Assembly: GCF_003285015.1 (NCBI RefSeq)
Contig: NZ_QMFB01000025.1
Coordinates: 62,001 to 126,000, forward strand
Source of the DNA: Paenibacillus contaminans
GTDB taxonomy: Bacteria; Bacillota; Bacilli; Paenibacillales; NBRC-103111
Length of the DNA: 64,000 nt
Direction: 5' to 3'
A program made the position numbers and the translations under genes. The first letter of the stretch is position 1, and each line of letters starts with the position of its first letter. Under the pieces are notes generated by a model that was not told the origin of the DNA, ran no database searches, and saw only the letters and a list, made by a program, of their open reading frames with translations. Positions 1 to 8,541 of this stretch are shown piece by piece.

Positions 1-2
1 AC

Positions 3-713
3 TATCGGGAGCTGCTCGACAGCTCGTCATTCCGCAAAGCGGCGGCAAACACGTTCTGGTTTACCGCCCTCAGCGTTCCGCTTATGGCGGCGTTTTCGCT
101 TTATATCGCCATGCTGCTGAATCAGAACGTTTATTTGCGGAATTGGCTGCGGACGGCGTACGTCATGCCGCTTGTCGTTCCGGTTGCCTCGATTATTCTC
201 ATTTGGCAAGTGTTGTTCGACTGGAACGGAACGCTTAATGCCGTAATGAACAGCCTGGGGATCGACCGCATCGACTGGATGAAATCGGACTGGGCCCGGT
301 ATGTCGTCATATTCGTTTATTTGTGGAAGAACATCGGATATAACATCATTTTGTTCATGGCAGGCTTGCAAAATATCCCGGGCGACTATTACGAAACCGC
401 CGATGTGGAAGGTGCCGGACCGATACGCAAGTTCACGAATATTACGCTTGTTTATTTGATCCCGGCGATATTTTTCGTGGTGCTTATGTCGATCATCAAC
501 TCCTTTAAAGTATTTCGCGAGACGTATCTGATTGCAGGGGATTACCCGCAGGACAGCATTTATATGCTGCAGCATTATATGAACAATATGTTTCTGTCGT
601 TGGATATTCAAAAGCTTACGGCCGCCGCCTCGATTATGGCCGCCGGGATCGTCCTGATCGTCATCGCGCTGTTCGCCTTGGAACGCCGGTTTCGGCAGTT
701 TATGGACGGTTAA
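3..713 (+). CDS. Sugar ABC transporter permease, MalF type (5' end outside window)
   Basis: The frame is open from the window edge, so the N-terminus and first membrane segment are missing. About 236 residues are visible. Hydrophobic helices alternate with short loops, and the cytoplasmic EAA-type loop that docks the ATPase is visible around ETADVEGAGP (near base 400). The family imports oligosaccharides through the membrane together with a second permease, a binding lipoprotein and an ATPase. The next gene, 31 bases downstream, is the partner permease. No ATPase gene is seen here; in Bacillales such CUT1 systems often share an MsmX-type ATPase encoded elsewhere, which is inference for this case. 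Confidence 0.9.
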   Translation, partial: YRELLDSSSFRKAAANTFWFTALSVPLMAAFSLYIAMLLNQNVYLRNWLRTAYVMPLVVPVASIILIWQVLFDWNGTLNAVMNSLGIDRIDWMKSDWARYVVIFVYLWKNIGYNIILFMAGLQNIPGDYYETADVEGAGPIRKFTNITLVYLIPAIFFVVLMSIINSFKVFRETYLIAGDYPQDSIYMLQHYMNNMFLSLDIQKLTAAASIMAAGIVLIVIALFALERRFRQFMDG

Positions 714-744
714 GGGGAAGACGAGCTGAAATGGAGGGAAAAGG

Positions 745-1611
745 ATGAAAACATCGCATGCCGCAATAAAAAGCTTGAAGACGGTTTTCCTCGGCTGTCT
801 CGCGGTTTTGCTGCTTGCGCCTATTGCGCTTACCGTCACCAATTCCTTCATGACGGAGCAGGAAATTGCCATGAATTACGGAGCAATCGGCAAAGTCGGA
901 TCCGATGCGAACCTGTTCGTCAATGCGAAGCTCATTCCGGACTGGGTGTCGTTCGAGCAATACGTCAAAGTGCTTGTAGACACGCCCGCTTATTTGTTTA
1001 TGTTCTGGAACTCGGTCCGGCTAGTCGTGCCGATCATGATCGGACAGGTTATCGTCGCATCGCTCGCGGCTTACGGATTTGCGAAGCTGCGGTTCAGGGG
1101 AAGGGACAAGCTGTTCTTCCTCTACCTGATAACGATGCTGATGCCGTTTCAGGTAACGCTGGTGCCGAACTTCATCGTGGCGGATAAGCTCGGATTGATG
1201 AACAGCGGCAGCGCGATTATTTTGCCGGGGATTTTTGCGGCGTTCGGAGTTTTTCTGCTCCGGCAGTTTATGCTGAACATCCCTTACGCCTATGTCGAGG
1301 CGGCAAAAATCGACGGCGCCGGCCAACTGCGGATATTTCTGTCCATCATCATGCCGATGGTGAAGCCGGCGGTTGCGGCGCTGATCATCCTGCTGTTCGT
1401 CGACAACTGGAATATGGTCGAGCAGCCGCTGATCTTTTTGCAGGATGCATTCAAACAGCCGTTGTCTGTCTATTTATCGCGGATCAATGGGGAAGCGCGG
1501 GGAGTTGCGTTTGCGGCTTCAGTCGTTTATATGATGCCAATGGTCCTGCTGTTTCTGTACGCGGAGCCGTATTTTATCGAAGGCATTCAATTATCGGGCG
1601 TGAAAGGGTGA
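745..1611 (+). CDS. Sugar ABC transporter permease, MalG type
   Basis: This 288-residue protein starts at an ATG preceded by GGAGGGAAAAGG. It has an N-terminal membrane anchor (about residues 13-33), a large extracellular loop, then further helices. The EAA loop is clear at VEAAKIDGAGQLR (about residues 185-197). Length and topology fit CUT1 inner-membrane permeases such as MalG. It pairs with the partial permease upstream, and its stop lies 7 bases before the next start, so the genes are probably one transcript. The substrate cannot be read from the sequence. Confidence 0.92.
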   Translation: MKTSHAAIKSLKTVFLGCLAVLLLAPIALTVTNSFMTEQEIAMNYGAIGKVGSDANLFVNAKLIPDWVSFEQYVKVLVDTPAYLFMFWNSVRLVVPIMIGQVIVASLAAYGFAKLRFRGRDKLFFLYLITMLMPFQVTLVPNFIVADKLGLMNSGSAIILPGIFAAFGVFLLRQFMLNIPYAYVEAAKIDGAGQLRIFLSIIMPMVKPAVAALIILLFVDNWNMVEQPLIFLQDAFKQPLSVYLSRINGEARGVAFAASVVYMMPMVLLFLYAEPYFIEGIQLSGVKG

Positions 1612-1618
1612 GTAAGAA

Positions 1619-2764
1619 GTGCGAAAAAAGACGATCGGCGTTATTGCCGGCTTGTTCTTGAGCGCTTTGCTGCTGCTGACTTTTTTCAGCAATACGATGC
1701 TCGCCTTGACGCTGCCGAAGGTCGTCACGGAGAAGCCGCGGAAAGCGGCGCTTCAACAGAAGATAGAGGGCGCAGGGACGATCGTTCCGCAAGAGGAGAT
1801 CGAGCTGAAAAGTCCGTCCGGCCAAAAAGCCGCAGGCATTCACGTCAAAGAAGGAGATGCGGTCAAGAGAGGGCAGAAGCTGATTACGTTCGATAACAAG
1901 GAAACGCAGCGGCAGCTGCAGGACGAGCAGTCGAGATTGCAGCAGCAGAAGCTTTCGCAGGAGAAGCTCAAAGAAAGCTTTATTAAAGCGCAGCAAAGCG
2001 GAGAGGAGAACGCTATTCGGGAGGCCAAACGCAGCTTGGAGAGCCATGACATCGATATGGCGGTCCAAGAACGCAAGATTCAAAGCCTGAACGAGAAAAT
2101 GGCCGAACAGCGGCAGCTTGCTGCACCGTTCGACGGTATTGTGACGCAGGTTGCCGCCGGCGAGGGGCAAGCCGCTTCGCAAGGGCAGACGCTGATCAAA
2201 ATGATGAATACGGCTAAAGGCTTTAAGCTGGACATTCAAATTCCGGAGGAAGGGGCGGCATTATTCAAGAAAGGGGATAAAGCTCCCGTTCAGGTTGAAA
2301 CGGAAGGCGGAGCCGGCAAACAGCTGGAAGGGCAATTAATCGGGATCGAGGCGGTTGAACAAAGCGGCGGAGGCGGAGGACTCCAGATAGGGGCTGCCGG
2401 AGCACCGAAAGATCGGGAGATGAAGGAGGCAGGTCCGAACAAACGACTCGTCTTCTCCTTGCAGGATCCCGGCCTTCGAGGCGGCGAAAGCGCAAAGCTT
2501 GTCATGACGAAGCAGATTGGCAAGGAGGAGCTTCTTGTTCCTAAAGGGGCTATTAAAGAAGACGCCGGCGGAAGCTACGTTTTTACGATTACGGAGAAGA
2601 AAGGGCCGCTCGGCAATGTTCTTACCGTACGCAAAGCTTATGTGACGAAAGGAAGCTCCAGCGAAAATGAAACGGCCGTCGTTCGAGGCCTAACCCCAAC
2701 CGATTCATTCATTACCGAGAGCAGCGAGCCGCTTCAGGAAGGCAACCGGATTCGGCTGCAATAA
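1619..2764 (+). CDS. HlyD/RND-type membrane fusion (adaptor) protein
   Basis: A GTG start follows AAGGG at the stop of the permease gene. The 381-residue product has one N-terminal membrane helix (about residues 6-30), a split lipoyl-like domain (about 60-95 and 164-192, the second half containing APFDGIVTQV), and a charged helical hairpin rich in Q, E and K between them. A beta-barrel-like C-terminal half follows. In Gram-positives such adaptors usually serve MacB-type exporters. Here it sits between the permeases and the binding protein of a sugar importer, with no MacB ATPase or permease visible, so its partner is unknown. Confidence 0.85.
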   Translation: MRKKTIGVIAGLFLSALLLLTFFSNTMLALTLPKVVTEKPRKAALQQKIEGAGTIVPQEEIELKSPSGQKAAGIHVKEGDAVKRGQKLITFDNKETQRQLQDEQSRLQQQKLSQEKLKESFIKAQQSGEENAIREAKRSLESHDIDMAVQERKIQSLNEKMAEQRQLAAPFDGIVTQVAAGEGQAASQGQTLIKMMNTAKGFKLDIQIPEEGAALFKKGDKAPVQVETEGGAGKQLEGQLIGIEAVEQSGGGGGLQIGAAGAPKDREMKEAGPNKRLVFSLQDPGLRGGESAKLVMTKQIGKEELLVPKGAIKEDAGGSYVFTITEKKGPLGNVLTVRKAYVTKGSSSENETAVVRGLTPTDSFITESSEPLQEGNRIRLQ

Positions 2765-2801
2765 ATAGATATATAGAGCAGACAAAGGGAGATATGAAAA
2801 A

Positions 2802-4157
2802 ATGAAACGTGCAGGATTAACCGTGTTGAGCGGCCTAGTTGCCGTCGCTTTAACGGCATGCAGCGGCGGGACCGCAAAGAAGGAGGGCGGGAACGTTGCG
2901 AAGAAGGAAGGAAAAACCGTTATTACCGTTTCCGTCAGACAAACGGATGCATTTCTGAAGCTGGCTGAACAAAAATACGAGCAGACGCATCCCGATATCG
3001 ATATCCGAATCAAAGAGTATGCCGCTGCGCCGGACAGCGGACAAATGCAGCTGGCGATGGACGAAACGGCCTTCGAGAAATACCTCAATACCGTCAATAC
3101 GGAAGTGATGTCGGGGAAAGGAGCGGACTTGATTTCGCTGCAGGATTTGCCGTATGCCAAATATGCGGAAAAGAAAGTGCTGGCCGACTTAGGCGAGCTA
3201 ATGGCAAAGGACAGTTCCTTCAAACCGGACGATTATTACGCAAACATTTGGAATGCCTCCAAAATAAACAATGGTCTTTATGCCATGCCGCTTAATTTTA
3301 CGCTTCATCTAATTCTGGGAGACGCAGGAGCCATAAAGGCTGCCGGACTGGAAGTGGACGACGAAAGCTGGACCTGGGAGTCGTTCTCCGAACTAGCCAA
3401 GAAGCTTGTCAAAGACGCGAACGGAGACGGCAAACCCGACAAATATGTCATGACCAACACGGAACCGGAAAGCATGCTGATCAACTTAATGAGGGACAAT
3501 TACGTTGCCTACGTGGATCAGGCGAAGCGGCAAGCGCATTTCGATTCGAAAGAGTTTTTGTCTTTAATGGAGCAAGTCAAGGAGATGTACGATGATCATT
3601 TGTTGTCTGGAGTAGGCGCAAGCTGGGGAGAACAGTTTTTTAGTACGTGGACGGCGAACTCCGTCCAGGATCTTGCGCTATATGCCAAAATCGTGTATAA
3701 CGAGGGCGCCGTTTACCGAAAACCGGTTTCAGGTCAAGATCAAGGCGGTTCGTTCAGCTCGTCCAGGATGCTCGGCATCAATGCAAAGTCGGACGTAAAG
3801 CAGGAGGCGTGGGATTTTCTGAAATTTCTGTTGTCCGAGGAGATGCAGGCCTCGCCCGAGCTTAAAGGAATAGCAATGAATAAATCCTTATCCGACAAAC
3901 AATTAAACGAGATTCAGGAAAGGCTGAAGAAAGGGGCTGTCAAATCCTTTAGCGGAACCGTTCCCGGGCCGATGACGGACGAAGAGATGCAGAAGATCAA
4001 GCGGCTGATCGGCGAAGCGGTCATGTTTGCAAAGACGGATTCCAAAATCAACTCGATCCTTTTTAAGGAACTGACATCGTATTTTGCCGGACAAAAATCG
4101 GGCGAAGAGGTGAGCAAGCTCATCCAGAACCGGGTCACGACGTATTTGAATGAATAA
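2802..4157 (+). CDS. Extracellular solute-binding lipoprotein, family 1
   Basis: The 451-residue protein begins with a lipoprotein signal (lipobox LTAC, Cys about residue 20) followed by a Lys/Gly-rich linker, so it should be anchored on the outer face of the membrane. The rest matches the bilobal sugar-binding fold used by CUT1 importers. The start is supported by AAGGGAGATATG about 8 bases upstream. It is the last gene of the operon with the two permeases and the HlyD-like adaptor and is followed by a strong hairpin. The ligand is not predictable. Confidence 0.9.
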   Translation: MKRAGLTVLSGLVAVALTACSGGTAKKEGGNVAKKEGKTVITVSVRQTDAFLKLAEQKYEQTHPDIDIRIKEYAAAPDSGQMQLAMDETAFEKYLNTVNTEVMSGKGADLISLQDLPYAKYAEKKVLADLGELMAKDSSFKPDDYYANIWNASKINNGLYAMPLNFTLHLILGDAGAIKAAGLEVDDESWTWESFSELAKKLVKDANGDGKPDKYVMTNTEPESMLINLMRDNYVAYVDQAKRQAHFDSKEFLSLMEQVKEMYDDHLLSGVGASWGEQFFSTWTANSVQDLALYAKIVYNEGAVYRKPVSGQDQGGSFSSSRMLGINAKSDVKQEAWDFLKFLLSEEMQASPELKGIAMNKSLSDKQLNEIQERLKKGAVKSFSGTVPGPMTDEEMQKIKRLIGEAVMFAKTDSKINSILFKELTSYFAGQKSGEEVSKLIQNRVTTYLNE

Positions 4158-4214
4158 TCGGTGAGTGATGATTTGGAAAGAAAAGAGCGGGACGGTCAAC
4201 ATTTGGCGTAAAAC

Positions 4215-4258
4215 AAAGGGGGCGGAAGCCCGGCTCTTCAGCTAGATTTCCGCCCCTT
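4215..4258. terminator. Bidirectional terminator between convergent genes
   Basis: Arms GGGGCGGAA (4219-4227) and TTCCGCCCC (4248-4256) are perfectly complementary and flanked by A-rich and T-containing sequence. The hairpin lies between the binding-protein gene and the convergent SDR gene and can serve both. Confidence 0.8.
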
Positions 4259-4262
4259 CCGT

Positions 4263-5027
4263 TTACAGATGAGATCCGCCGCTTGCGTCAAGGCATTGAC
4301 CGGTTACCCAACGGCTGTCCGACGAGGCAAGGAAGGCCGCGATATTCGCAACGTCTTCAGGCTCTCCCCACCTTTTGAAGGTTGAAAGACCGGCGGCATA
4401 TTTTTGCCCGTCGGGGTTTTGCAGCGTCCCGGCATTCATTTCTGTATTAATAATGCCCGGCTGGATGGCGTTCACCGTAATATTGCGGCTCCCAAGCTGC
4501 TGGGCCAAGGCGCGCGTAAACGTATCGACGGCCCCCTTCGACATGCTGTAGGCGAAAACACCGGGAGAGGCCACGCGTGTAACAAACGATGAGAGATTGA
4601 TAATGCTGCCTCCGTCTTTCAGTCGCGGCAAAGCTTGCTGAGTCACAAAAAGCGGCGCTTTGACATTGATGTTCATGACTTCGTCGAAGGATTGTTCCGT
4701 CGTTTCTTCCAGGGTCATTATTTGACCGATTCCAGCGTTATTGACGAGAATATCGAACCGATTATCGCCTGTACGATTCCAAACGGTATCATCCAATGCC
4801 GCATATAAATCACGAATGCCGCTAAGGGTACTTAAGTCGGCGCCGATCGCGAATGCGGATCCTCCGTTTTGCTCAATCTTATGAACGACTTCTTCCGCTT
4901 CAGGTTGTCTTTTTCCATAGTGTACGGCGACCCATGCACCTTCTTGTGCCAGACGCAGCGCAATGCCGCGGCCAATTCCCCTGCTTGCGCCGGTTACAAG
5001 AGCGATTTTGCCTTTCAACCTATTCAT
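4263..5027 (-). CDS. SDR family NAD(P)-dependent oxidoreductase
   Basis: The start at 5027 is chosen because AAGGAG lies 8 bases upstream; the longer frame to 5054 has no such site. The 254-residue product is a classical short-chain dehydrogenase: the cofactor loop TGASRGIG near the N-terminus, the NNAG motif, the catalytic Ser before YSMSK (Tyr and Lys), and a C-terminal GQCLDASGG segment typical of glucose 1-dehydrogenase and 3-oxoacyl-reductase-like members. The substrate is unknown. It is transcribed alone. Confidence 0.93.
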   Translation of the reverse strand: MNRLKGKIALVTGASRGIGRGIALRLAQEGAWVAVHYGKRQPEAEEVVHKIEQNGGSAFAIGADLSTLSGIRDLYAALDDTVWNRTGDNRFDILVNNAGIGQIMTLEETTEQSFDEVMNINVKAPLFVTQQALPRLKDGGSIINLSSFVTRVASPGVFAYSMSKGAVDTFTRALAQQLGSRNITVNAIQPGIINTEMNAGTLQNPDGQKYAAGLSTFKRWGEPEDVANIAAFLASSDSRWVTGQCLDASGGSHL

Positions 5028-5103
5028 ATCTTCATCTCCTTGTTTGCGTTTCATGTTACTTATATCACAAGGGGATGTTTGAAATATTGCTCTCTCATTC
5101 CGC

Positions 5104-5595
5104 CTAACACAAAACGATAATTCTATAGGGGGTGGTCTGGGCGGGGATGCTTTTGGTGGTAGGTCCGTAAATAACGACCAGATCCCGGTTCGCAGGGCTT
5201 TTTGAAAAGAGCTGCCCGTTTGTTAAGACGATTTTCGTATAGGGAGAAATATTTAATCGTAATCGACCGTCGCTACTAACCAGCTCGCTGTTAAAATAAT
5301 CCACTTTTACATTTTGATACGGGCTATCTTTTACCATGACAAGCGCTTGGTATTGTGGTGGGTAAATTAGAAGAGCAGGTGCATCTCCGTCATAATATCC
5401 AGTTACGCGATCTCCTACCGACACCATTACATGGTCTACAAAGTAAGTTGTGGGCGACACCACGAAATTTACGATTGCTCCCGATCCGTTTTCTACAGAT
5501 ATGAATTGAGAACAGCCTTCTCCCTTACCGTTTTGACCCGTGAAAAAATCATTAATCATAGTGACTGTCCCGTGAAAAGAATAAAAATTTGTCAT
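5104..5595 (-). CDS. Conserved-looking hypothetical protein, 163 residues
   Basis: The ATG at 5595 has GGAGG 6 bases upstream and is preferred over an upstream in-frame start. No signal peptide or membrane segment is seen. The sequence is rich in Val, Tyr and Asn and reads like an all-beta protein (segments around TGQNGKGEGCSQFISVENGS and VVIYGPTTKSIPAQTTPY). No catalytic motif was recognised. It may belong to an uncharacterised Bacillales family. It is probably monocistronic and divergent from the phospholipase-like gene. Confidence 0.75.
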   Translation of the reverse strand: MTNFYSFHGTVTMINDFFTGQNGKGEGCSQFISVENGSGAIVNFVVSPTTYFVDHVMVSVGDRVTGYYDGDAPALLIYPPQYQALVMVKDSPYQNVKVDYFNSELVSSDGRLRLNISPYTKIVLTNGQLFSKSPANRDLVVIYGPTTKSIPAQTTPYRIIVLC

Positions 5596-5836
5596 ACGAT
5601 ACCTCCATTGCTTTCCTAACACGTTTGCTCTTTTATAGTATGTGGGTGAATAACTATATGTGCAGATGCCCAGTGTATCGCGTGAGTTATTGCGCTGTCA
5701 GGAACGATCGTTGAATAATCGAGCGAGGCGTTAATCCAAGAAATAGAACGATTTGTTCTAAACCGTATATTTTTCATTACTTCTAACTTTTGGTAGCATG
5801 GAGTTGTGTTTATAAGAGGAAAGGGAGGATTTACCT

Positions 5837-6460
5837 ATGCCATGGCCCATGCTCCATTTCTCGATTGCGTATCGAATGTTTGACGGTCATCCTCAACATG
5901 AATTTTTACTCGGGAGTATCGCTCCGGATGCCGTACAGTTTAGGGAAGATAAATTTTCTAAAGCGAGGTCACATTTACGCGAAAGTATGGGGAGCTATCC
6001 GGATTGGCCTGGATTAATCGATTTTTATAACCGAAGAGTTCATGATTACAAAGATGATAAATACGAAATGTTTTTATTGGGATACCTCAGTCATATTATG
6101 GCAGATGACCTTTGGGCTGCGTATAAACGCAGGATAAGCAATGAGGATAAAAGCGTCTTACAAGCAATCTGGAATGAAGAAAACAAGTATGATTTCCATC
6201 TCAAACGAACCGTTCCATGGCGAGACGTTATCGAACGACAAGTAGCCGGTGCTGCACTTTATGAAACGGCTGGCCTGTATACCTCGGAAGAGCTGGACAT
6301 ATGGAGACGCAAATTGTTCATCTGGTTAGACACTCCCGAAAATGAACCGTTAATCGAAAATCAATATTTAAATGATGCTGACGTAGGGGGATTTGTAGAC
6401 GAAGCCGCTGTTGAGATTTCCGGTTGGATCAAAACGAAACTAGGCAAGTCTTTGATCTGA
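5837..6460 (+). CDS. Zinc-dependent phospholipase C-like (PF00882-type) protein
   Basis: This 207-residue protein starts after GGGAGGATTTACCT. Conserved features of the Zn-dependent phospholipase C/S1-P1 fold are visible: an N-terminal Trp/His segment (PWPMLHFSIA), GSIAPDAV (metal-ligand Asp), and GYLSHIMADDLW, where His and Asp are expected ligands. It lacks a signal peptide, so it is not a secreted toxin of the alpha-toxin kind. Cytoplasmic members of this family are common in Firmicutes and mostly uncharacterised. It is followed 33 bases later by the kinase-like gene. Confidence 0.75.
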   Translation: MPWPMLHFSIAYRMFDGHPQHEFLLGSIAPDAVQFREDKFSKARSHLRESMGSYPDWPGLIDFYNRRVHDYKDDKYEMFLLGYLSHIMADDLWAAYKRRISNEDKSVLQAIWNEENKYDFHLKRTVPWRDVIERQVAGAALYETAGLYTSEELDIWRRKLFIWLDTPENEPLIENQYLNDADVGGFVDEAAVEISGWIKTKLGKSLI

Positions 6461-6493
6461 GATATAATTAGGGAAAACGGAGGCATTGTAAAC

Positions 6494-7006
6494 GTGCAGA
6501 AGACTAGGAATATAGTTCTTGTAGGTATGTCAGGAGCCGGTAAAAGCACTTTAGGCGTGCTGCTTGCTAAAGCTTTAGGAATGGACTATGTGGATACAGA
6601 TATCGTTATTCAACAAGATGAAGGCAGGTTGTTACAAGAGATCATTGATCATGACGGTCTCGAAAAATTTATGGAAGTCGAAGAAAAAGTTGTGTCTGAA
6701 TTGCAGCTCGAAAATTGCATCATATCTACAGGCGGAAGCGTTATATATTCGGAAAAAGCTATGCACGCCCTCAAACAGAACGGGCTCATTATTTATTTGC
6801 ATGTCCCCTATGAAGAAATTCAAAGGAGACTAACCAATATTACAACCAGAGGCATTGTCATCAAGAAAGGAAACAGTCTTAAGGACGTGTACGAGGAAAG
6901 AGTTCCGCTATACAAGAAGTATGGAGATCAAACGATTGATTGTTCAAATAAGGATATAGAACATTGCGTCAGTGAAATTATAGAGAACATCCGAGAATTC
7001 GACTGA
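6494..7006 (+). CDS. Shikimate kinase-like P-loop kinase
   Basis: A GTG start follows ACGGAGG. The 170-residue protein has a Walker A loop GMSGAGKST (about residues 11-19), the VDTD segment equivalent to the shikimate-binding Asp, and STGGSV equivalent to the GGG shikimate loop. Size fits AroK. No other aromatic-pathway gene is nearby and the lid region looks divergent, so it may phosphorylate something else. Low-GC codon use matches its small-gene neighbours. Confidence 0.8.
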   Translation: MQKTRNIVLVGMSGAGKSTLGVLLAKALGMDYVDTDIVIQQDEGRLLQEIIDHDGLEKFMEVEEKVVSELQLENCIISTGGSVIYSEKAMHALKQNGLIIYLHVPYEEIQRRLTNITTRGIVIKKGNSLKDVYEERVPLYKKYGDQTIDCSNKDIEHCVSEIIENIREFD

Positions 7007-7045
7007 GGGGAACAAGAGTACCAAGACAAAAGGGGGATAAAAAAC

Positions 7046-7714
7046 ATGAAGGGAATCGAAGAACTTGTTTACGAAGGTGAATCTGCGTTAACCACTGTTG
7101 AGAATTGGATTTTTGAATCGAAAAATAGTAATCAAGCCATAATTCTTCCCTCTGAGATAGAAATGAGTATAAAGGTTATAACAGACCTGCAAGTAACAAC
7201 CAAATCTATACTGGGTGCGATTGCATACTCAACCGGCGGAATCTTATTTCAGAACGGTTGGCTTCGTATTTTGGGTTCGGGTCATGATAAGTTACCGAGA
7301 ACCATTACATCATGGAGTGAACAGTGTGACATGAAACATGCCTTGTTGGTAGCTGATGATGTTGTTGGAGGATTTTTTGCTCTAAATTGCGGTTTTCTTG
7401 ATGAAGGAGTAGGCGAAATTTTTTATTTTGCCCCTGACATTTTGGATTGGGAGCCTTTGGAGATGGGGTATTCCGACTTTGTGCATTGGGCTTGTACTGG
7501 AGATTTACATACATTTTACGAAACGTTCAGGTGGAATGGATGGGAAACGTATGTTGCAGATATAAACGGAAATCAGGGTATTTCCATATACCCGCCTCTT
7601 TGGACAAAGGAGTCGAATCAACAGGGCATAGAGAACTGCTCTAAAAAAACAGTGCCGTTAGAGGAGCTTTGGGGGCTGCATAACCATATGCGAGAGCAAT
7701 TAAACAAGGAGTAA
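7046..7714 (+). CDS. DUF2625 family protein
   Basis: The 222-residue product starts after AAGGGGGATAAAAAAC. Features recalled for DUF2625 proteins are present: LGAIAYSTGGILFQNGWLR, the ADDVVGGFFALNCG segment, and the aromatic YFAPDILDWEPLEMGYSDF stretch. There is no signal peptide or membrane helix. The molecular function of the family is unknown. It stands alone between the kinase-like and NUDIX genes, both on the same strand. Confidence 0.85.
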   Translation: MKGIEELVYEGESALTTVENWIFESKNSNQAIILPSEIEMSIKVITDLQVTTKSILGAIAYSTGGILFQNGWLRILGSGHDKLPRTITSWSEQCDMKHALLVADDVVGGFFALNCGFLDEGVGEIFYFAPDILDWEPLEMGYSDFVHWACTGDLHTFYETFRWNGWETYVADINGNQGISIYPPLWTKESNQQGIENCSKKTVPLEELWGLHNHMREQLNKE

Positions 7715-7754
7715 ATGCTGAATATACAACCTTATCCTATTAGGAGGTCGTGAA

Positions 7755-8243
7755 ATGGCGTTTCCTACACATATCGTATCGGCAGGCGGAATTGTAGAAG
7801 ATGGGAATGGAAATATCTTATTAGTAAAAACCCGTGACGATGGTTGGGTGTATCCTGGCGGGATAACTGAAGTTGGAGAAAATCTGATTGACGGCGTGAT
7901 CCGTGAAATCAAAGAGGAAAGCGGAATAGACGCCACTGTCAGCCATTTAATCAGTATTGTTTCCAATACAGCGATCCATAAGTGGTATGACGGTGTGACT
8001 GATGTTCCTACGAAGGTCATGTTTGATTTCGTGTGCAAGGCTGCGGGCGGGAAGTTAGCTGCTTCTGATGAAACTAGCGAGTGCAGGTGGGTTCCAAAGG
8101 AAAATGTTCTGGAATTCATTACTTTACCCGCAATCCGCATGCGTTATGAAGCTTATTTGAACTTTGACGGCTCTGTAAATTATTTGGAGTACGTCACTGC
8201 GACAACGTCAGAATGTAGTGTCAAGCTTCAAAGGCGTGTTTAG
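7755..8243 (+). CDS. NUDIX hydrolase
   Basis: The start lies 8 bases after AGGAGG. The 162-residue protein contains a complete NUDIX box beginning at GGITEVGE and ending REIKEESGI (about residues 36-58), with the Glu residues that bind the catalytic metal. It probably hydrolyses a nucleoside diphosphate derivative or a damaged nucleotide; the substrate is not readable. A terminator hairpin follows about 115 bases downstream. Confidence 0.93.
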   Translation: MAFPTHIVSAGGIVEDGNGNILLVKTRDDGWVYPGGITEVGENLIDGVIREIKEESGIDATVSHLISIVSNTAIHKWYDGVTDVPTKVMFDFVCKAAGGKLAASDETSECRWVPKENVLEFITLPAIRMRYEAYLNFDGSVNYLEYVTATTSECSVKLQRRV

Positions 8244-8357
8244 CTGTCCGGTATTTCTCGTTCAAATTCGGAGCTGACGGCCGACAAGCATCCGATCGAG
8301 CCGTTGGAAGGAAGCGGCTTGTTCCAGGTGTAGAAGTTTATCCGCATATAGTGAAAA

Positions 8358-8407
8358 AAGGAGCCTTGTCCGTCGACTCGTTCGATGAGCAAGGTTCCTT
8401 CTTTTTT
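8358..8407 (+). terminator. Intrinsic terminator after the NUDIX gene
   Basis: Arms at 8358-8368 and 8390-8400 (AAGGAGCCTTG and CAAGGTTCCTT) pair over 11 positions with one G-T, followed by a run of six T. The 114 bases between the NUDIX stop and the hairpin hold no convincing gene; one frame reads like a short C-terminal tail but could not be assigned. Confidence 0.85.
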
Positions 8408-8431
8408 GAGGGGGGTGAATAAAAATCATCC

Positions 8432-8460
8432 TGTTCAAGGACAAGGCACGATTCTATAAT
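8432..8460 (+). promoter_or_regulatory. Probable promoter of the GH44 gene
   Basis: A perfect -10 TATAAT (8455-8460) has a weak -35 TGTTCA 17 bases upstream. The ATG of the GH44 gene is 81 bases downstream and has GAGAGGAG before it. The poor -35 would fit activator dependence, which is inference. Confidence 0.5.
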
Positions 8461-8541
8461 CGCTTAAGTAAGTTTGATTCCAGCGGATTCCATTCGGGTG
8501 ACTGGAACGATGCTATACATAAATCGAGAGGAGAATCATCG

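Noticed and set aside
27..872. Long minus-strand frame opposite the permease genes
   Set aside because: Arg/His-rich antisense shadow of a clear permease; the plus strand has membrane helices and an EAA loop.
5340..5356. Catabolite-repression (cre) site near AAGCGCTT
   Set aside because: The centre does not fit the cre consensus, and it lies inside a coding region.
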